Shown here piece after piece: positions 7,204-16,900 of a DNA stretch of 64,000 bases. A model generated the notes under the pieces. It was given only the letters and a program-made list of their open reading frames with translations. It had not been told where the DNA came from and ran no database searches. Origin of the DNA: Fundicoccus_A sp052115865. Lineage in GTDB: Bacteria; Bacillota; Bacilli; Lactobacillales; Aerococcaceae. Numbering within the stretch: the first letter of the stretch is position 1; every line of letters starts with the position of its first letter. The stretch covers positions 1-64,000 of the forward strand of contig NZ_JBQKME010000008.1 in assembly GCF_052115865.1 (NCBI RefSeq), given 5' to 3'. A program made the translations under genes and the position numbers.

Positions 7204-9234
7204 GTGACGAATCAAACAAATAATAAAACATTTTTTGTAACAACACCTATTTATTATCCAAGTGGTAAACTCCACATTGGTAATACTTATTCAACCGTTT
7301 TAGCAGATGCTATTGCACGCTACAAACGTCTAATGGGCTTTGACGTTTTCTTTAATACAGGAACTGACGAACACGGTCAAAAAATTGAACAAGCTGCAGA
7401 AAAATTAAATAAAGATCCCAAAACCTATGTCGATGAAATGGCAGAAAGCATTAAAGAATTATATGCTTTAATGGATATTTCTTATGATCGTTTTATCCGG
7501 ACAACAGATGAAGCACATGAACTGGCAGTTCAAAATGCTTTTGAACAACTGTTAGAACAAGGAGATATTTATTTAGGGGAGTATTCAGGTTGGTATTCTG
7601 TCAGTGATGAAGAGTATTTTACTGAAAGTGAAATGCAAGAGGTTTACCGTGATGAAGCAGGTAATATGACAGGAGGTATTGCGCCAACTGGTAATGAAGT
7701 GCAGTGGGTGAAGGAAGAATCTTACTTCTTTAGAATGAGCCGTTATGCAGACCGATTGATGGAATATTATGAAGCGCATCCTGATTTTATTGTTCCTGAG
7801 TTCAGAAAAACAGAGATGATTAATAACTTTATTAAACCAGGTTTAGAAGACTTGGCTGTTTCGCGAACAACATTTTCATGGGGTGTTCCTGTAAAATCGG
7901 ATCCTAAACATGTCGTTTATGTATGGATTGATGCCTTGATTAATTATATTACGACGCTAGGATATGGGACGGATAATACAGAAAATTACGAGAAATTCTG
8001 GCCAGGTGACTTACAAATTATTGGGAAAGATATTACGCGTTTCCATACCATTTATTGGCCAACATTGTTAATGGCATTAAATGTTCCAATCCCTAAACAA
8101 ATTTTAGCCCACGGATGGCTTGTGATGAAAGATGGGAAAATGTCTAAATCTAAAGGAAATGCGATTTATCCAGACGTTCTTATTGACCGTTATGGTTTGG
8201 ATGCAACGCGCTACTACTTACTAAGCGAAATGTCGCAAGGTAACGATAATGTCTTTACACCTGAAGACTTTGTTAAGCGAACAAACACCGATTTAGCTAA
8301 TGATTTAGGGAATCTATTAAATCGTACAATCGCTATGATGAATAAATACTTTGATGGTCATATACCGACTGATTTATCTGAACATGATGCGACCGTTGTG
8401 GACTCTGAGTTTGAAAACTTTATCACAGATCGCTTAGAGCGTTACCACCAAGCCTTTGATGACTTAAAAATTACCTATGCAACTGAACAAGTAATGGAGA
8501 TTGTTTCAAGAGCCAATAAATACATTGATGAAACAACGCCATGGGTATTGGCTAAAGATGAAGCGCAACAAGGGCAATTAAAATCAGTTATGTACCATCT
8601 GGCGGAAAGTCTCCGCATTATTGCACATATCTTGCGTCCGTTCTTAACGCAGGCACCAACGGAAATATTAAGCCAATTAGGTCTGAAAGAACAAATGGAC
8701 TTAAATATGGTTGAATTAGCTTGGGGCGGTATGCCTGAGACTGCCAAAGTGATTGAAAAAGGTGTCCCTATTTTCCCTCGTTTGGATGCTGAAGAAGAAG
8801 TTGCTTTTATAGCAAGTCAAATGAATGCGGGTAAAGGCGTAAAAGAAGAAGCAGTAGATGAAGCCTGGGATCCAAATGATACTGAACTTCTGTTTGAAGA
8901 AACTGAACATGTTGACTTTGATGGATTTATAAAAGTAGAAATGAAAGTTGCAGAAGTTATCGACGTTGTTCCAGTTGAAGGATCAAATAAATTACTGAAA
9001 TTCAGATTGGATGCTGGCGATAAAGGACATCGTCAGATATTATCTGGTATTGCGAAATTCTATCCGGATCATGAAGCCTTAATTGGGAAAAAATTATGTA
9101 TTGTGGCTAATTTAAAGCCAAGAAAAATGATGGGGCACGTTAGTCAAGGAATGATTTTATCAGCTGAAAAAGATGGTCAGTTAAGCCTTGTCTTCGCACC
9201 ACAAGACATGCCGAATGGCGCTTTATTAGGATAA
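7204..9234 (+). CDS. metG: Methionyl-tRNA synthetase
   Basis: The 676-residue class I aminoacyl-tRNA synthetase charges tRNA-Met. It has HIGN (HIGH motif) near residue 24 and KMSKS at 312-316, then an anticodon-binding helical domain, and a C-terminal EMAP/Trbp-like tRNA-binding domain from about residue 570 (VEMKVAEVIDVVPVEGSNKL). Length matches Bacillus-type MetG with the fused domain. The insert after the HIGH region (WYSVSDEEYF) lacks the Cys pairs of zinc-knuckle MetRS forms. The start is GTG, with AGGAGG 9 bases upstream. It is followed by its own terminator, then by tatD, the same order as in many Firmicutes. Confidence 0.97.
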   Translation: MTNQTNNKTFFVTTPIYYPSGKLHIGNTYSTVLADAIARYKRLMGFDVFFNTGTDEHGQKIEQAAEKLNKDPKTYVDEMAESIKELYALMDISYDRFIRTTDEAHELAVQNAFEQLLEQGDIYLGEYSGWYSVSDEEYFTESEMQEVYRDEAGNMTGGIAPTGNEVQWVKEESYFFRMSRYADRLMEYYEAHPDFIVPEFRKTEMINNFIKPGLEDLAVSRTTFSWGVPVKSDPKHVVYVWIDALINYITTLGYGTDNTENYEKFWPGDLQIIGKDITRFHTIYWPTLLMALNVPIPKQILAHGWLVMKDGKMSKSKGNAIYPDVLIDRYGLDATRYYLLSEMSQGNDNVFTPEDFVKRTNTDLANDLGNLLNRTIAMMNKYFDGHIPTDLSEHDATVVDSEFENFITDRLERYHQAFDDLKITYATEQVMEIVSRANKYIDETTPWVLAKDEAQQGQLKSVMYHLAESLRIIAHILRPFLTQAPTEILSQLGLKEQMDLNMVELAWGGMPETAKVIEKGVPIFPRLDAEEEVAFIASQMNAGKGVKEEAVDEAWDPNDTELLFEETEHVDFDGFIKVEMKVAEVIDVVPVEGSNKLLKFRLDAGDKGHRQILSGIAKFYPDHEALIGKKLCIVANLKPRKMMGHVSQGMILSAEKDGQLSLVFAPQDMPNGALLG

Positions 9235-9237
9235 TAC

Positions 9238-9271
9238 AAACAAAGCCTTGGAAGGATCCGAGGCTTTGTTT
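9238..9271 (+). terminator. Terminator after metG
   Basis: The stem AAACAAAGCCT/AGGCTTTGTTT encloses a 12-base loop and is followed by T/A-rich sequence directly after the metG stop. Confidence 0.75.
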
Positions 9272-9369
9272 ATTTATTAAATCTTAAGGGTAGAATTATA
9301 AAATGAAATTGCATAAAATGAAAGCACAGTGGACAGCAGTGGTATTTATTATGATGAAGGAGAATGAAT

Positions 9370-10164
9370 GTGAAGTTATTTGATACCCACACCCATTTAA
9401 ATGCGGAACAATTCGATGGGGTTGAAGATCAAGTGGTCCAAGCCGCTTTAGCTAATGATGTGGCTTATATGGCGGTCGTTGGTTTTGATTATCCAACGAT
9501 TAAAAAGACATTGGCATACAGTGAACGATATGCCAATGTCATTAGTGTTATCGGATGTCATCCGACCGAAGCCAAGCATTTTGATGCGGATTTTGAAAAA
9601 CAATTAAATGAATGGCTTGAACTACCTAATGTCTATATGTTAGGTGAAATAGGTCTGGATTATTATTGGGATACATCAGCTAAATCCGTTCAAGAAAAAG
9701 TATTTCGCCGTCAAATAAATATCGCTAAAGAACACAATTTACCGATTACCATCCATAATCGAGATGCGACTGCTGATGTCTATCGTATTTTAAAGGAAGA
9801 AGGTGTTCCTAAGGCTGGTGGAATTATGCATAGTTTTGGGGGGAGTCCCCAAGAGGCTTCGCAGTTTTTAGACTTAGGGATGCATCTATCATTTTCAGGT
9901 GTTTTAACCTTTAAGAAAAGTGAGGATGTCCGTCAAGCGGCTCAATTAGTCCCCTTAGATCGGTTGTTAATTGAAACGGATGCCCCTTATTTAGCTCCTG
10001 AGCCTAAGCGGGGTAAGCAAAATGAACCTGCCTTTGTGCGTTATACAGCCGAACGCTTAGCGGAAGTTAAAGGCATAGCTATAGAAGAATTAGCGGCTAT
10101 TACAACAAATAATGCCTTTGATTTATTCAAATGGTATCCAGAACTAGGTCGCCAAAATGGATAA
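9370..10164 (+). CDS. tatD: TatD family metal-dependent DNase/hydrolase
   Basis: This amidohydrolase-fold protein has the TatD motifs DTHTHLN at the N-terminus, GEIGLDYYW, HNRDA, MHSFGG and ETDAPYLAP in the usual order, and the typical length (264 residues from this start). TatD proteins are metal-dependent 3'-5' exonucleases linked to DNA repair and quality control. The GTG at 9370 is preferred because AAGGAG ends 7 bases before it; the ATG at 9364 in the same frame is only one base after that Shine-Dalgarno. The end overlaps rnmV by 8 bases. The order tatD-rnmV-rsmA-veg is conserved in Firmicutes. The 90 bases between the metG terminator and this gene hold no clear promoter. Confidence 0.93.
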   Translation: MKLFDTHTHLNAEQFDGVEDQVVQAALANDVAYMAVVGFDYPTIKKTLAYSERYANVISVIGCHPTEAKHFDADFEKQLNEWLELPNVYMLGEIGLDYYWDTSAKSVQEKVFRRQINIAKEHNLPITIHNRDATADVYRILKEEGVPKAGGIMHSFGGSPQEASQFLDLGMHLSFSGVLTFKKSEDVRQAAQLVPLDRLLIETDAPYLAPEPKRGKQNEPAFVRYTAERLAEVKGIAIEELAAITTNNAFDLFKWYPELGRQNG

Positions 10165-10744
10165 TCAATCAGTCATTGTCCCTGAGGAAGTCATTGTTGT
10201 TGAAGGTAGAGATGATAGTAAACGTTTGATGGAAGTTTATGGTCAAAAGATTAAGTTAATTGAAACAGGCGGTTCAGCGATTGATTCAGAGACGATTCAA
10301 AGAATTCAACAAGCAGCGGAACAATTTGGCGTCATTGTATTCACTGATCCTGATATCCAAGGGCAAAGAATTAGGCAAATCATTACGCAGTCCGTACCGA
10401 AGGTCAAACAAGCCCATCTGAGTAGAGATGATGCGAGGCCTAATTCTTTGTTAAAAAGTTTGGGCGTTGAACATGCGAGTGATGAAAGTATTAAAAATGC
10501 CCTGGCGGATGTAGCCACTCCTTCTGATGGGCATGTACAAAAGGAACTGACCACACGAGAGTTAATGCAATTAGGCTTGACCAACCACCCCAAGGCAGCC
10601 CAGAGACGGCAGGCTGTAGCAGACCGATATCGTTTAGGGCATGTCAATACTAAACAATTACAAAAGCAACTAGCCTTATACCAGGTAGATTATGTTGATT
10701 TGGCTAAGTTTATTAAGGAGTTGAATGAATGTGATGAGAGATGA
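10157..10744 (+). CDS. rnmV: Ribonuclease M5
   Basis: The 195-residue TOPRIM-family endonuclease matures the 5S rRNA ends in low-GC Gram-positive bacteria, acting on precursor bound to L18. TOPRIM motifs are VIVVEGRDD with Glu16 and VFTDPDIQG with Asp64 and Asp66. The C-terminal half is the rRNA-binding region, rich in Lys, Arg and Gln. Its start overlaps the end of tatD and its end overlaps the start of rsmA, so the three are translationally coupled. Size is normal for the family (about 180-190 residues). Confidence 0.95.
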   Translation: MDNQSVIVPEEVIVVEGRDDSKRLMEVYGQKIKLIETGGSAIDSETIQRIQQAAEQFGVIVFTDPDIQGQRIRQIITQSVPKVKQAHLSRDDARPNSLLKSLGVEHASDESIKNALADVATPSDGHVQKELTTRELMQLGLTNHPKAAQRRQAVADRYRLGHVNTKQLQKQLALYQVDYVDLAKFIKELNECDER

Positions 10745-11606
10745 CAGACCGATTTCCAATCCTAATCGTACCATTGAAATCATGAAGCAATATGATATTA
10801 AAATGAAAAAAAGTTTAGGGCAAAACTTTCTCGTAGAGCCACAGATATTAAGTAAGATGGTCGATGTAAGTCAAGTTAACGAAAAGTCCACGGTCATTGA
10901 GATTGGTCCAGGAATAGGTGCTCTAACAGAGTTTTTAGCTCAAAAGGCAAAAAAAGTGCTAGCTTTTGAAATAGATCAACGGTTTGTAGATATACTAGCA
11001 ACGACTTTGAGCCCGTATGATAATGTTGAAGTTTTTCATCAAGATATATTGAAAGTAGATTGGACCGCTGAAGAGTTCTCATTTCTCCAAGCAGAAGAAG
11101 ACTTAGTTGTGGTTGCTAACTTACCTTATTATATTACGACACCTATTATCATGAATCTGATTGAGAGCCAATTACCATTTAAACGGTTGACAATGTTAAT
11201 GCAAAAAGAAGTGGCTGAGCGAATGACAGCACAAGTGGGGACAAAAGCTTATAACTCATTAACTATTGCGATTCATTATCAAATGGATGCCAAAATCTCC
11301 TTTATTGTGCCTAAAAGCGTGTTTATACCCAAACCTAATGTGGACTCGGCTGTTCTAATTTTAGAACGACGCCAACATCCAAGAGTTGAAATTGATAATA
11401 TAAATACTTTTCAAGCTTTTGTGCAAGCTGCCTTTACCCAAAGAAGAAAAACGATTTGGAATAATTTGCGTCATTATTATACAAGTGCCAATCAAGAAAT
11501 AGAACTAGCGGATCAATTTATTGAAGCGGAAATTGACCCACAAAGGCGATCTGAAACATTATCTATTGAAGAATTCGCACATTTATATAAGATAATCACT
11601 AAATAA
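10725..11606 (+). CDS. rsmA: 16S rRNA dimethyladenosine transferase
   Basis: RsmA (KsgA) dimethylates two adjacent adenines in the 3'-terminal helix 45 of 16S rRNA, a late small-subunit assembly checkpoint. The 293-residue protein has LGQNFL near residue 31, the SAM-binding GPGIG at 61-65, and the catalytic NLPYY at 132-136. The C-terminal helical domain is complete. Three in-frame starts (10725, 10731, 10734) follow one AAGGAG; the first is given, but GTG at 10731 has more usual spacing. Loss of this gene gives kasugamycin resistance, and nothing suggests loss here. Confidence 0.96.
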   Translation: MNVMRDDRPISNPNRTIEIMKQYDIKMKKSLGQNFLVEPQILSKMVDVSQVNEKSTVIEIGPGIGALTEFLAQKAKKVLAFEIDQRFVDILATTLSPYDNVEVFHQDILKVDWTAEEFSFLQAEEDLVVVANLPYYITTPIIMNLIESQLPFKRLTMLMQKEVAERMTAQVGTKAYNSLTIAIHYQMDAKISFIVPKSVFIPKPNVDSAVLILERRQHPRVEIDNINTFQAFVQAAFTQRRKTIWNNLRHYYTSANQEIELADQFIEAEIDPQRRSETLSIEEFAHLYKIITK

Positions 11607-11665
11607 ATAAAAAAATGATGAGAATACAACATAAGTCTTGCGGGCCATGCTCTTTTATGATATCC

Positions 11666-11694
11666 TTGATAATTTTATAATTTTATGTTATAGT
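11666..11694 (+). promoter_or_regulatory. Promoter of veg
   Basis: TTGATA (11666-11671), a 17-base spacer and TATAGT (11689-11694) form a near-consensus vegetative promoter 19 bases before the veg start codon. The Bacillus veg promoter is also known to be strong. Confidence 0.8.
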
Positions 11695-11713
11695 ATTAGT
11701 AAGAGGTGAGGGC

Positions 11714-11947
11714 ATGCCAAAAGATTTGGTTGAAATTAAAACTTATCTAGATGATAAAGTTGGTCAAGAAATCGTGGTTACTGTTCAAATGGGTCGTAAG
11801 AAGAGAAAAGAAAGACGAGGCATTTTAGAAGAAACGTATCGTTCTGTTTTTGTTGTAGCGCTAGACCAAGATGAGAATGCATTTGATCGTGCTTCTTATA
11901 GTTATCGTGACATTTTAACAAATGCTATCGAACTGCAATTTATTTAA
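11714..11947 (+). CDS. veg: Veg protein
   Basis: This 77-residue protein matches the Veg family (DUF1021): it starts MPKDLVEIKTYLDDKVG and carries a basic GRKKRKERRG patch near residue 30, giving the small beta-barrel type seen in Bacillus, where Veg promotes biofilm formation. The molecular activity is not settled. AGAGGTGAG precedes the ATG. It has its own strong promoter and terminator. Its position after rsmA is the classic Firmicute order. Confidence 0.92.
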   Translation: MPKDLVEIKTYLDDKVGQEIVVTVQMGRKKRKERRGILEETYRSVFVVALDQDENAFDRASYSYRDILTNAIELQFI

Positions 11948-11968
11948 TTTATTATTTCTGAGCATTTA

Positions 11969-12002
11969 AATACGACAGCTTTTAAGGCTGTCGTATTTTT
12001 TG
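11969..12002. terminator. Terminator between veg and ldh
   Basis: A perfect 11-bp stem (AATACGACAGC with GCTGTCGTATT) and 7-base loop are followed by TTTTT. It serves veg and possibly the convergent ldh. Confidence 0.85.
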
Positions 12003-12025
12003 TCGTTATTTATAGTTAGTATTGA

Positions 12026-12994
12026 TTAATCGTGTAAGCTAGCCATTCCGTCAGCTAAAACTTTTTTAAGTGTATTCGCAGATAATTCCATCTTAGCTTG
12101 TTCTTGTTCATTAAGCGGTATTTCAATAATCCTTTCAATTCCGTTACGGCCAATAATGGCTGGAGCCCCGATATAAATATCTTCTTGGCCATATTGTCCG
12201 TCTAAATAGACTGAAAGTGGGAAAATGGACTGTGTATCAGCGAGAATGGCATGGCAAATCCGTGCGAGAGCAACGGCGATCCCGTAATAAGTTGCTCCTT
12301 TTTTCTCAATTATTTCGTATGCGAGATCACGGACTTTGAAAAAGATATTCACTAAGGCTTCTTCATCTGTGTCGGGATTATCCTTAATCCATTCATAAAT
12401 TTGTAAGCCACCAATATTGGCATGGGACCAAACGGGGAATTCTGTATCTCCGTGTTCCCCTAGAATATAGGCGTGGACATTACGGGCATCCACATTGACA
12501 ATTGAAGCTATTTCTTGGCGGAAGCGAGCGGTATCTAAAGATGTTCCAGAACCAATGACGCGTTCTTTTGGAAAACCACTAAATTTCCATGTCGCGTAAG
12601 TTAAAATATCAACAGGATTTGTGGCAATTAAGAAAATACCGTCAAAGCCTGAATCGACGACATTCGTGACAATCCCCTTAAAGATACGAAGATTTTTGTT
12701 AACTAAATCGAGCCGTGTTTCACCTGGTTTTTGAGCAGCTCCAGCCGTAATCACAACAATATCAGCGTCATGGCAATCACTGTAATCAGCTGAATAAATA
12801 TATTTAGGATTCGTGAAAGCTAACGCAGAAGATAAATCTAATGCATCACCCACTGTTTTGTCTTTATTAATATCGATGATACCTATTTCGCGACCAATAT
12901 CTTGTGTGACTAAAGCAAAGGCAAAACTTGAGCCGACTGCGCCGTCTCCAATAACGATGATTTTGTTTTTGGAACTTTGTTTGCTAATTTCCAT
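12026..12994 (-). CDS. ldh: L-lactate dehydrogenase
   Basis: The 322-residue enzyme reduces pyruvate to L-lactate with NADH, the terminal step of homolactic fermentation. It shows the Rossmann motif GDGAVGSS at residues 16-23, Gln88 in the substrate loop (Gln marks lactate rather than malate dehydrogenase), Arg94, the DTARFR block with Arg157, and catalytic His181 in GEHGDTEF. It is a single-gene unit. On the minus strand a TATACT lies at 13024-13029 as a likely -10. One TTGTGAA half of a Rex-type site (13039-13045) lies upstream, but its partner half is poor. The 265-base gap to pth holds only these promoter elements and AT-rich sequence. Confidence 0.96.
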   Translation of the reverse strand: MEISKQSSKNKIIVIGDGAVGSSFAFALVTQDIGREIGIIDINKDKTVGDALDLSSALAFTNPKYIYSADYSDCHDADIVVITAGAAQKPGETRLDLVNKNLRIFKGIVTNVVDSGFDGIFLIATNPVDILTYATWKFSGFPKERVIGSGTSLDTARFRQEIASIVNVDARNVHAYILGEHGDTEFPVWSHANIGGLQIYEWIKDNPDTDEEALVNIFFKVRDLAYEIIEKKGATYYGIAVALARICHAILADTQSIFPLSVYLDGQYGQEDIYIGAPAIIGRNGIERIIEIPLNEQEQAKMELSANTLKKVLADGMASLHD

Positions 12995-13216
12995 GCCATC
13001 ACTCCTATAAATTTGTTAAGTATAGTATACCATACAGCTTGTGAAGAATAAAGCAAAGAATAAACAAAAATAAACATCTGTTTGATAGTTATAATAGTGA
13101 ATTTTTAATTAATATATAACAGTTTCTTGGTTACAATGATACAGATAAAATTTTGTAAATTTATAGAAAATGTAAAAAAGCTACCGAAACGATTTGCTTC
13201 TCAATCAGAAAAATTA

Positions 13217-13225
13217 TGGTATAAT
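13217..13225 (+). promoter_or_regulatory. Extended -10 promoter of the pth-mfd unit
   Basis: TGG followed by TATAAT (13220-13225) lies about 35 bases before the pth start. A TTGCTT at 13194 is a weak -35 with a long spacer, so the extended -10 probably carries the promoter. Confidence 0.65.
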
Positions 13226-13259
13226 TAACACTCGAGAAAACAATGCTAGGGTGAATTGA

Positions 13260-13820
13260 GTGAAGTTAATAATTGGATTAGGTAATCCAGGTGAGAAATA
13301 CGATGGAACAAGACATAACATTGGGTTTGCGGTTATAGATGAATTGTTAAGGCAAAAACAACTAACCATGACAGACCAAAAATATCGCGCCGATTATACA
13401 ATCTGGCGAAATAACAATGAACGTATTTATTTGTTAAAACCATTTACCTATATGAATTTATCTGGAGAAGCCGTTTTACCTTTTATGTCCTATTTCGGCA
13501 TTGGGATGAAAGATATTATCGTCGTTTACGATGACTTAGATTTAGCAGTAGGCAAAATACGATTAAGACAATCAGGCAGTGCCGGTGGTCATAATGGAAT
13601 GAAAAGTATTATTGAAATGTTGGGGAGCGATCAATTCAACCGCATTCGGATTGGAATAGGTAGGCCGCAACACGGATGGAAAGTTGTTGACCATGTGTTG
13701 GCTCCTTTTACGAAAGAAGACCAAGTTTCTGTGAATTCAGCAGTTGAACAAGCTGTGAGTGCTTTATCAGACTGGGCAGATGGAGCGAGTTTTATATCTT
13801 TAATGAATCAATACAATTAA
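13260..13820 (+). CDS. pth: Peptidyl-tRNA hydrolase
   Basis: Pth releases peptides from peptidyl-tRNA that has dropped off ribosomes, recycling tRNA. The 186-residue sequence carries GLGNPGEKY at residue 6, catalytic His19 in TRHNIGF, VYDDLDL in the middle and GSAGGHNGMKS, all in family order. The start is GTG with an AGGGTGA ribosome binding site. It is the first gene of the long conserved block that runs through mfd to hpt and ftsH; Bacillus has the same order with extra sporulation genes that are absent here. Confidence 0.96.
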   Translation: MKLIIGLGNPGEKYDGTRHNIGFAVIDELLRQKQLTMTDQKYRADYTIWRNNNERIYLLKPFTYMNLSGEAVLPFMSYFGIGMKDIIVVYDDLDLAVGKIRLRQSGSAGGHNGMKSIIEMLGSDQFNRIRIGIGRPQHGWKVVDHVLAPFTKEDQVSVNSAVEQAVSALSDWADGASFISLMNQYN

Positions 13821-13903
13821 TTAAATAATTTTTAGAACTAACTGAGGGGTCATCTTTTGAGCCCTCTTCGAGTTGTTTGTAAGTATAGAATAGGAGCGTT
13901 TTT

Positions 13904-16900
13904 GTGGAAAGTTTGTATCAGTTTCCTTTTAAAGAGACAGTTCAATCAATCAATCAACACTTGCATGATGAGCATGCGCAACTTGTAACGGGCATAGATG
14001 GGAGTGCCCGTTCTGTTTTGCTTACCCAATTATTTCAAGCAGACCCTAAACAATTTATCGTTGTTGTACCCATTGCAACAGCGTTAAATCAAATGTATGA
14101 GGATTTACAAAACATGCTTCCGGATACGCCTGTTTTAGTGTTTCCAGCAGAAGAATCGCCTGCGATTGAATTTTCAGTCTCATCATTTGATAATCAAGCA
14201 AAAAGGATTGAAGTGTTAGAAACATTGGATTCCGGTCATCCGTGTATTGTTTTAACTTCGGTTGCCGGTATACGTAAACGTGTGACCTCCTTTCAAACTT
14301 GGCGCCAAGAAATCGTTGAGTTGACATTAGGAGCTGAGATTGAACGGAATCTATTAGAACAAAAACTAAATTTATTTGGCTATAAACGTCAAACAATGGT
14401 TCAATCGCCAGGAGAATATAGTGTTCGGGGGAGCATTGTAGACTTTTATCCCCTAGATTTAGAAAATCCTGTTCGGTTAGATTTTTTTGACGTTGAATTA
14501 GATTCGATTCGTATGTTTGATAGTGAAACCCAACAATCCTTAGAAAACATTGATAAATTAACATTGAAACCCATCAAGGATTTAATTTTTCCGTTAAATG
14601 AGCAACAATCGTTGTCGCATGAATTAAAAAAACTTTTAGATAAGCAATTAAAGAAAATTCAAGACGAAGAAATCCGTTTAAATGTTGAACGTGGGATGAA
14701 AGAACAGCTTGAGCTGCTTGATCAAAGTGAACCTCTAAAATATCCGGATGCTTATGTGAGTCTCTTAAAGTATAAAGACCACTCCATTATTGACTATGCA
14801 CAAGGGTCTTTAAATTTAATTATGTTGGAATTTGATAAAATCCAACAACAAGAGCGACTATTAGCTGATGAAGACCAGTTCTGGATTGAACATGAAACGT
14901 CGATAGGAACACTTATGCCAGGGATGGAATTACGTCATCGCGCCGTTGAACTCATTCGAAGCATAGCGGTGCCGAAAATTTATTTATCGACCATCCAAAG
15001 AGGATTTGCTTATGTGACTTTTAGTCAGCTGTACCACTTCCAATATCGGAGTATGAATCAGTTCTTTAACCAATTGCCTTTAGTAAAAACAGAAGTAGAC
15101 CATTGGTTGAGACAAGAGAAAATGATTCAAGTTGTCGTTAATTCGCATCAACGAGCGATTAAAGTGCAACAACTATTTGAAGAAAATCAAATTTTACCTG
15201 TGAATATCCAAGCAGGTAAAGAACCTTTAGACGCCCATATCAACCTAGTGGTGGGGCAACTAGCGAGTGGTTTTGAACTACCGCTAGAAAAATGGGTTGT
15301 ATTAACAGAAAAAGAGTTATTTAATCAAATAAAACGTAAAGTACCAAAACAACAAAAATTAACGAATGCCGAAAGAATTAAATCCTACAGCGAACTTGAG
15401 GTAGGAGATTATGTCGTCCATAACAACCACGGTATTGGGAAATACACGGGAATGGAAACCATGGAAATTAATGGGGTCCACCGAGACCTATTGGCGGTTG
15501 AATATCAAGATAATTCACGTTTGTTAATTCCAATTGATCAAATTCATTTGATTCAAAAATATGTTACCTCTGAAGCAAAAACACCTAAATTAAATAAATT
15601 AGGTGGGACAGAATGGGCTAAAACAAAACGTAAAGTTGCTAGTAAAATTGAAGATATTGCAGATGAATTAATTGAGTTATATGCTAAACGTGAAAGTGAA
15701 AAAGGCTATGCCTTTAGTGAAGATACTCCTGAACAAATTGAATTTGAAAATGCCTTTGAATACGTTGAAACAGATGACCAATTAAAAAGTACAGCCGAAA
15801 TTAAGAAGGATATGGAAAGAGCGCGTCCGATGGACCGCTTGTTAGTTGGAGACGTAGGTTATGGAAAAACCGAAGTGGCGATGCGGGCTATTTTTAAAGC
15901 GGTAATGGATGGTAAGCAAGTAGCCTTTTTAGTACCAACAACGATTCTAGCTCAGCAACATTATAATACGATTGTCCAACGCTTTGCTGAATATCCATTT
16001 GAGATTGGGCTCTTAAGTCGTTTTGTCAGTAGAGCTAGACAAAATGAAACGATTAAAAACTTAGAGTCAGGCTTTTGTAATATTGTTGTCGGCACACACC
16101 GCTTATTATCGAAAGATGTTGTTTTTCAGGACTTAGGTCTTTTGGTGGTGGACGAAGAGCAACGGTTTGGTGTTAAACATAAAGAAAGACTAAAACAGTT
16201 AAAACAAAGTGTGGATGTGCTCACGTTAACAGCGACCCCTATTCCAAGGACATTGCATATGTCGATGATTGGTGTTCGTGATTTATCTGTTATCGAGACG
16301 CCACCGAATAACCGTTATCCTGTCCAAACGTATGTGTTGGAAAGAAATGAAGTGGCAGTGAAATCTGCTATTGAAAGAGAATTAGCTCGTGGTGGGCAAG
16401 TCTTCTACTTATATAATCGTGTTGCAACCATTGATCAAAGAGCGATGGAAATAAGTGATTTGGTGCCAGAAGCCCGCGTCGGTGTTGCCCATGGTCAAAT
16501 GAATGAACTTGAACTAGAAACCGTGTTAATGGACTTTATTCAAGGCAATTACGATGTGCTAGTCACAACAACAATCATAGAGACAGGGGTAGATATCCCC
16601 AATGCTAATACTTTATTTATTGATAATGCCGATCATATGGGCTTATCAACCTTATATCAATTGCGTGGGCGGGTTGGACGGACGCATCGAATTGCTTTTG
16701 CTTATTTAATGTATGAACCGAATAAGCAATTAAGTGAAGTGAGTGAAAAGAGACTTAAGTCTATACGTGAATTTACGGAATTAGGATCAGGTTTTAAAAT
16801 CGCCATGCGGGATTTATCTATTCGTGGGGCTGGGAATTTGCTTGGAAAACAACAATCTGGCTTTATTGATTCCGTCGGTTTCGACTTGTATTCACAAATG

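Noticed and set aside
13039..13056. Possible Rex operator upstream of ldh (TTGTGAA half-site)
   Set aside because: Only one half matches; the opposite half reads AAAGCAA instead of TTCACAA, so 10 of 14 positions agree. Not enough for a feature.
13838..13870. Hairpin GAGGGG/CCCTC between pth and mfd as a terminator
   Set aside because: The stem is short and no T-run follows. pth and mfd are normally co-transcribed.
14055..14564. Minus-strand frame inside mfd
   Set aside because: Antisense to the conserved UvrB-like module of mfd, no ribosome binding site; composition typical of a shadow frame.
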